Shown here: one piece after another, positions 5,972 to 6,947 of the stretch | How the letters are laid out: every line of letters begins with the position of its first letter | Position numbering within the stretch: position 1 is the stretch's first letter | Assembly (NCBI GenBank): GCA_030605305.1 | Contig: JAUWIO010000036.1 | Location: forward strand, 1-6,947 | From: Actinomycetes bacterium | GTDB taxonomy: Bacteria > Actinomycetota > Aquicultoria > CAJVYJ01 > JAUVQD01 | Length of the DNA stretch: 6,947 nucleotides | Direction of reading: 5' to 3' | The notes under the pieces: model-generated | What the model was told of the DNA's origin: nothing | What the model saw: only the letters and a program-made list of their open reading frames with translations | The model's database searches: none | Program-made: the position numbers and the translations under genes

Positions 5972-6947
5972 CTAAACCAGAATATCGCGCAGGCGCGAAC
6001 GGACGGTGGGGTCGCCGGTGTAGTCCATCATCGCACTCCAGCGCTCTTGGAGCTCGCACAGGTGGACAAACGGATCGACTTTCACGACATCGGCCAAAGC
6101 GATCTGGGCATTCGCCGCAGATTCCCTGGCGCCGACCTCGTCGCCTTCGGCCCGATACTCGTCGGCCAGCAGCCGCGAGGCAGCAGCCATCTTGGTCTCG
6201 AGCTCTCCCTGAAGAAAGGTGCCCGGATACGGCGCGAGATCAGCCGGATTCAGGTGGGACATACCCTCCACCGCCACCTGGCTGTCGAGCTTGGCCCGCT
6301 CATAGAGAAAGCGGTGGATATCTTCGCGCATCTGTCGCCAGACCGGGTGCGTTTTGGCCGGAGCCAAGTGCTTGATGGAAAGTTGATTGTCGAGAAAGAA
6401 GTCGAACCCGAACATGCGGGCATTCATTAAAAAATCTATATCCTCGCCGCGGGTAACGAGCGGATCGAATGGCACTTTGGTGAAGAGACTCCGATCGACG
6501 ACCATATTGCCGCCAAAGACGAAGTTCGTCTCCTTGAGCCGCGGCTCGGTGCCGATGGTCTGCTCGAAAGCGAGATTCATCTGTCGATGCGGGTCCCAGT
6601 GGTCCATCCAAGCATGGTGGGCCTTGGTCACGATGTAGCTCCCGTCAGCCTGGAGATAGTAGCCGGCTACTCCCGAAACAGATTTGCCTTGATGTTCGCC
6701 GCCGACGAATTCCCGGGCCTTGGTCATGAAGTCCGCGTCTTCGAAGACCGCGTCATCGTCGAGGAGCACGGCCGTTTCTGAGCCGAAGATGTGAGCGGCA
6801 AAGAGGCATAAGTTCCGAATATTCGAGTAACCTTGCAGCTCCAGTAAGTCACAATCGCCGCCGCGGCCGTCTTCAGCCAGGACCTGATGGATCTTGCTTA
6901 GGTGTGTGGGGCCGAAGAGCCGCGCATCGATACCGAGAGCCCGCGCC
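5972..6947 (-). CDS. GT-A fold glycosyltransferase (GT2-like), 5' end beyond the window
   Basis: The visible 324 codons run from the right edge to TAG at 5972-5974. The frame is open to 6946, so the GTG at 6767-6769 is internal, not a start: the sequence before it (QGYSNIRNLCLFAAHIFG, then SETAV) is conserved-looking and leads into LLDDDAVF. D63-D65 (visible numbering) is the DxD-type motif that binds nucleotide sugar through a metal. Downstream are FVFGGNMVV (142-150), an acceptor-site-like VTRGEDIDFLMNARMFGF (164-181) with acidic E168 and D169, and IKHLAP (191-196). The last 110 or so residues are alpha-helical, rich in Ala and Glu, and lie outside the catalytic fold. No transmembrane segment is visible, so the enzyme is probably cytoplasmic or peripheral. 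Sugar donor and acceptor are unknown; a role in glycan or osmolyte synthesis is only a guess. Confidence 0.75.
   Translation of the reverse strand, partial: ARALGIDARLFGPTHLSKIHQVLAEDGRGGDCDLLELQGYSNIRNLCLFAAHIFGSETAVLLDDDAVFEDADFMTKAREFVGGEHQGKSVSGVAGYYLQADGSYIVTKAHHAWMDHWDPHRQMNLAFEQTIGTEPRLKETNFVFGGNMVVDRSLFTKVPFDPLVTRGEDIDFLMNARMFGFDFFLDNQLSIKHLAPAKTHPVWRQMREDIHRFLYERAKLDSQVAVEGMSHLNPADLAPYPGTFLQGELETKMAAASRLLADEYRAEGDEVGARESAANAQIALADVVKVDPFVHLCELQERWSAMMDYTGDPTVRSRLRDILV

Noticed and set aside
6047..6430. 127-codon + strand open frame
   Set aside because: It is antisense to the glycosyltransferase C-terminal half and carries no recognisable motif.

Overview
The window looks like a piece of an Actinomycetota (actinobacterial) chromosome, possibly from a metagenome-derived contig. 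The support is a LytR-CpsA-Psr (LCP) cell-wall ligase, a Gly(GCC)-Cys(GCA)-Val(GAC) tRNA cluster of the kind I recall from actinobacteria, and an IS3-type transposase remnant resembling actinobacterial copies. Base composition is mixed: 2281-2340 has 18 G/C of 60 by hand count, while 6121-6180 has 43 of 60. Lineage is inference only.

Left part (1-960): a 5' fragment of a probable thiolase (13-183, + strand, with its own Shine-Dalgarno) runs head-on into the 3' end of an LCP gene (168-905, - strand). Both proteins stop resembling their families at about position 183, so this looks like a rearrangement breakpoint or an assembly chimera that cost both genes their 3' ends.

Centre-left (1010-1460): a sigma70-like promoter drives three + strand tRNA genes (Gly, Cys, Val). 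Terminator-like hairpins follow Gly and Val. Only the Val gene encodes its CCA end.

Centre (1474-2938): an AT-rich accessory segment beside tRNA-Val. It holds a secreted protein (1525-2490, - strand) built from thirteen 10-residue repeats plus a C-terminal domain, and a decayed IS3-family orfA (2613-2871, + strand) with a stop, a small deletion and a second frameshift; orfB is absent.

Right part (2939-6947, all - strand): a glycosyltransferase open at the right edge (5972-6947), then a 190-bp gap with a hairpin and a 16-bp dyad, then a probable two-gene operon. The operon is a polytopic membrane protein fused to a spermidine-synthase-like Rossmann domain (4147-5781), followed after about 30 bp by a secreted seven-bladed beta-propeller of the SBBP type (2939-4114). 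The themes are envelope and exported proteins: LCP ligase, glycosyltransferase, membrane SpeE-like protein and two secreted repeat proteins.

I see no clear defence, CRISPR or biosynthetic system. The least explained items are the decapeptide-repeat secreted protein, the SpeE-like/propeller pair with its upstream dyad, and the breakpoint at about 183.
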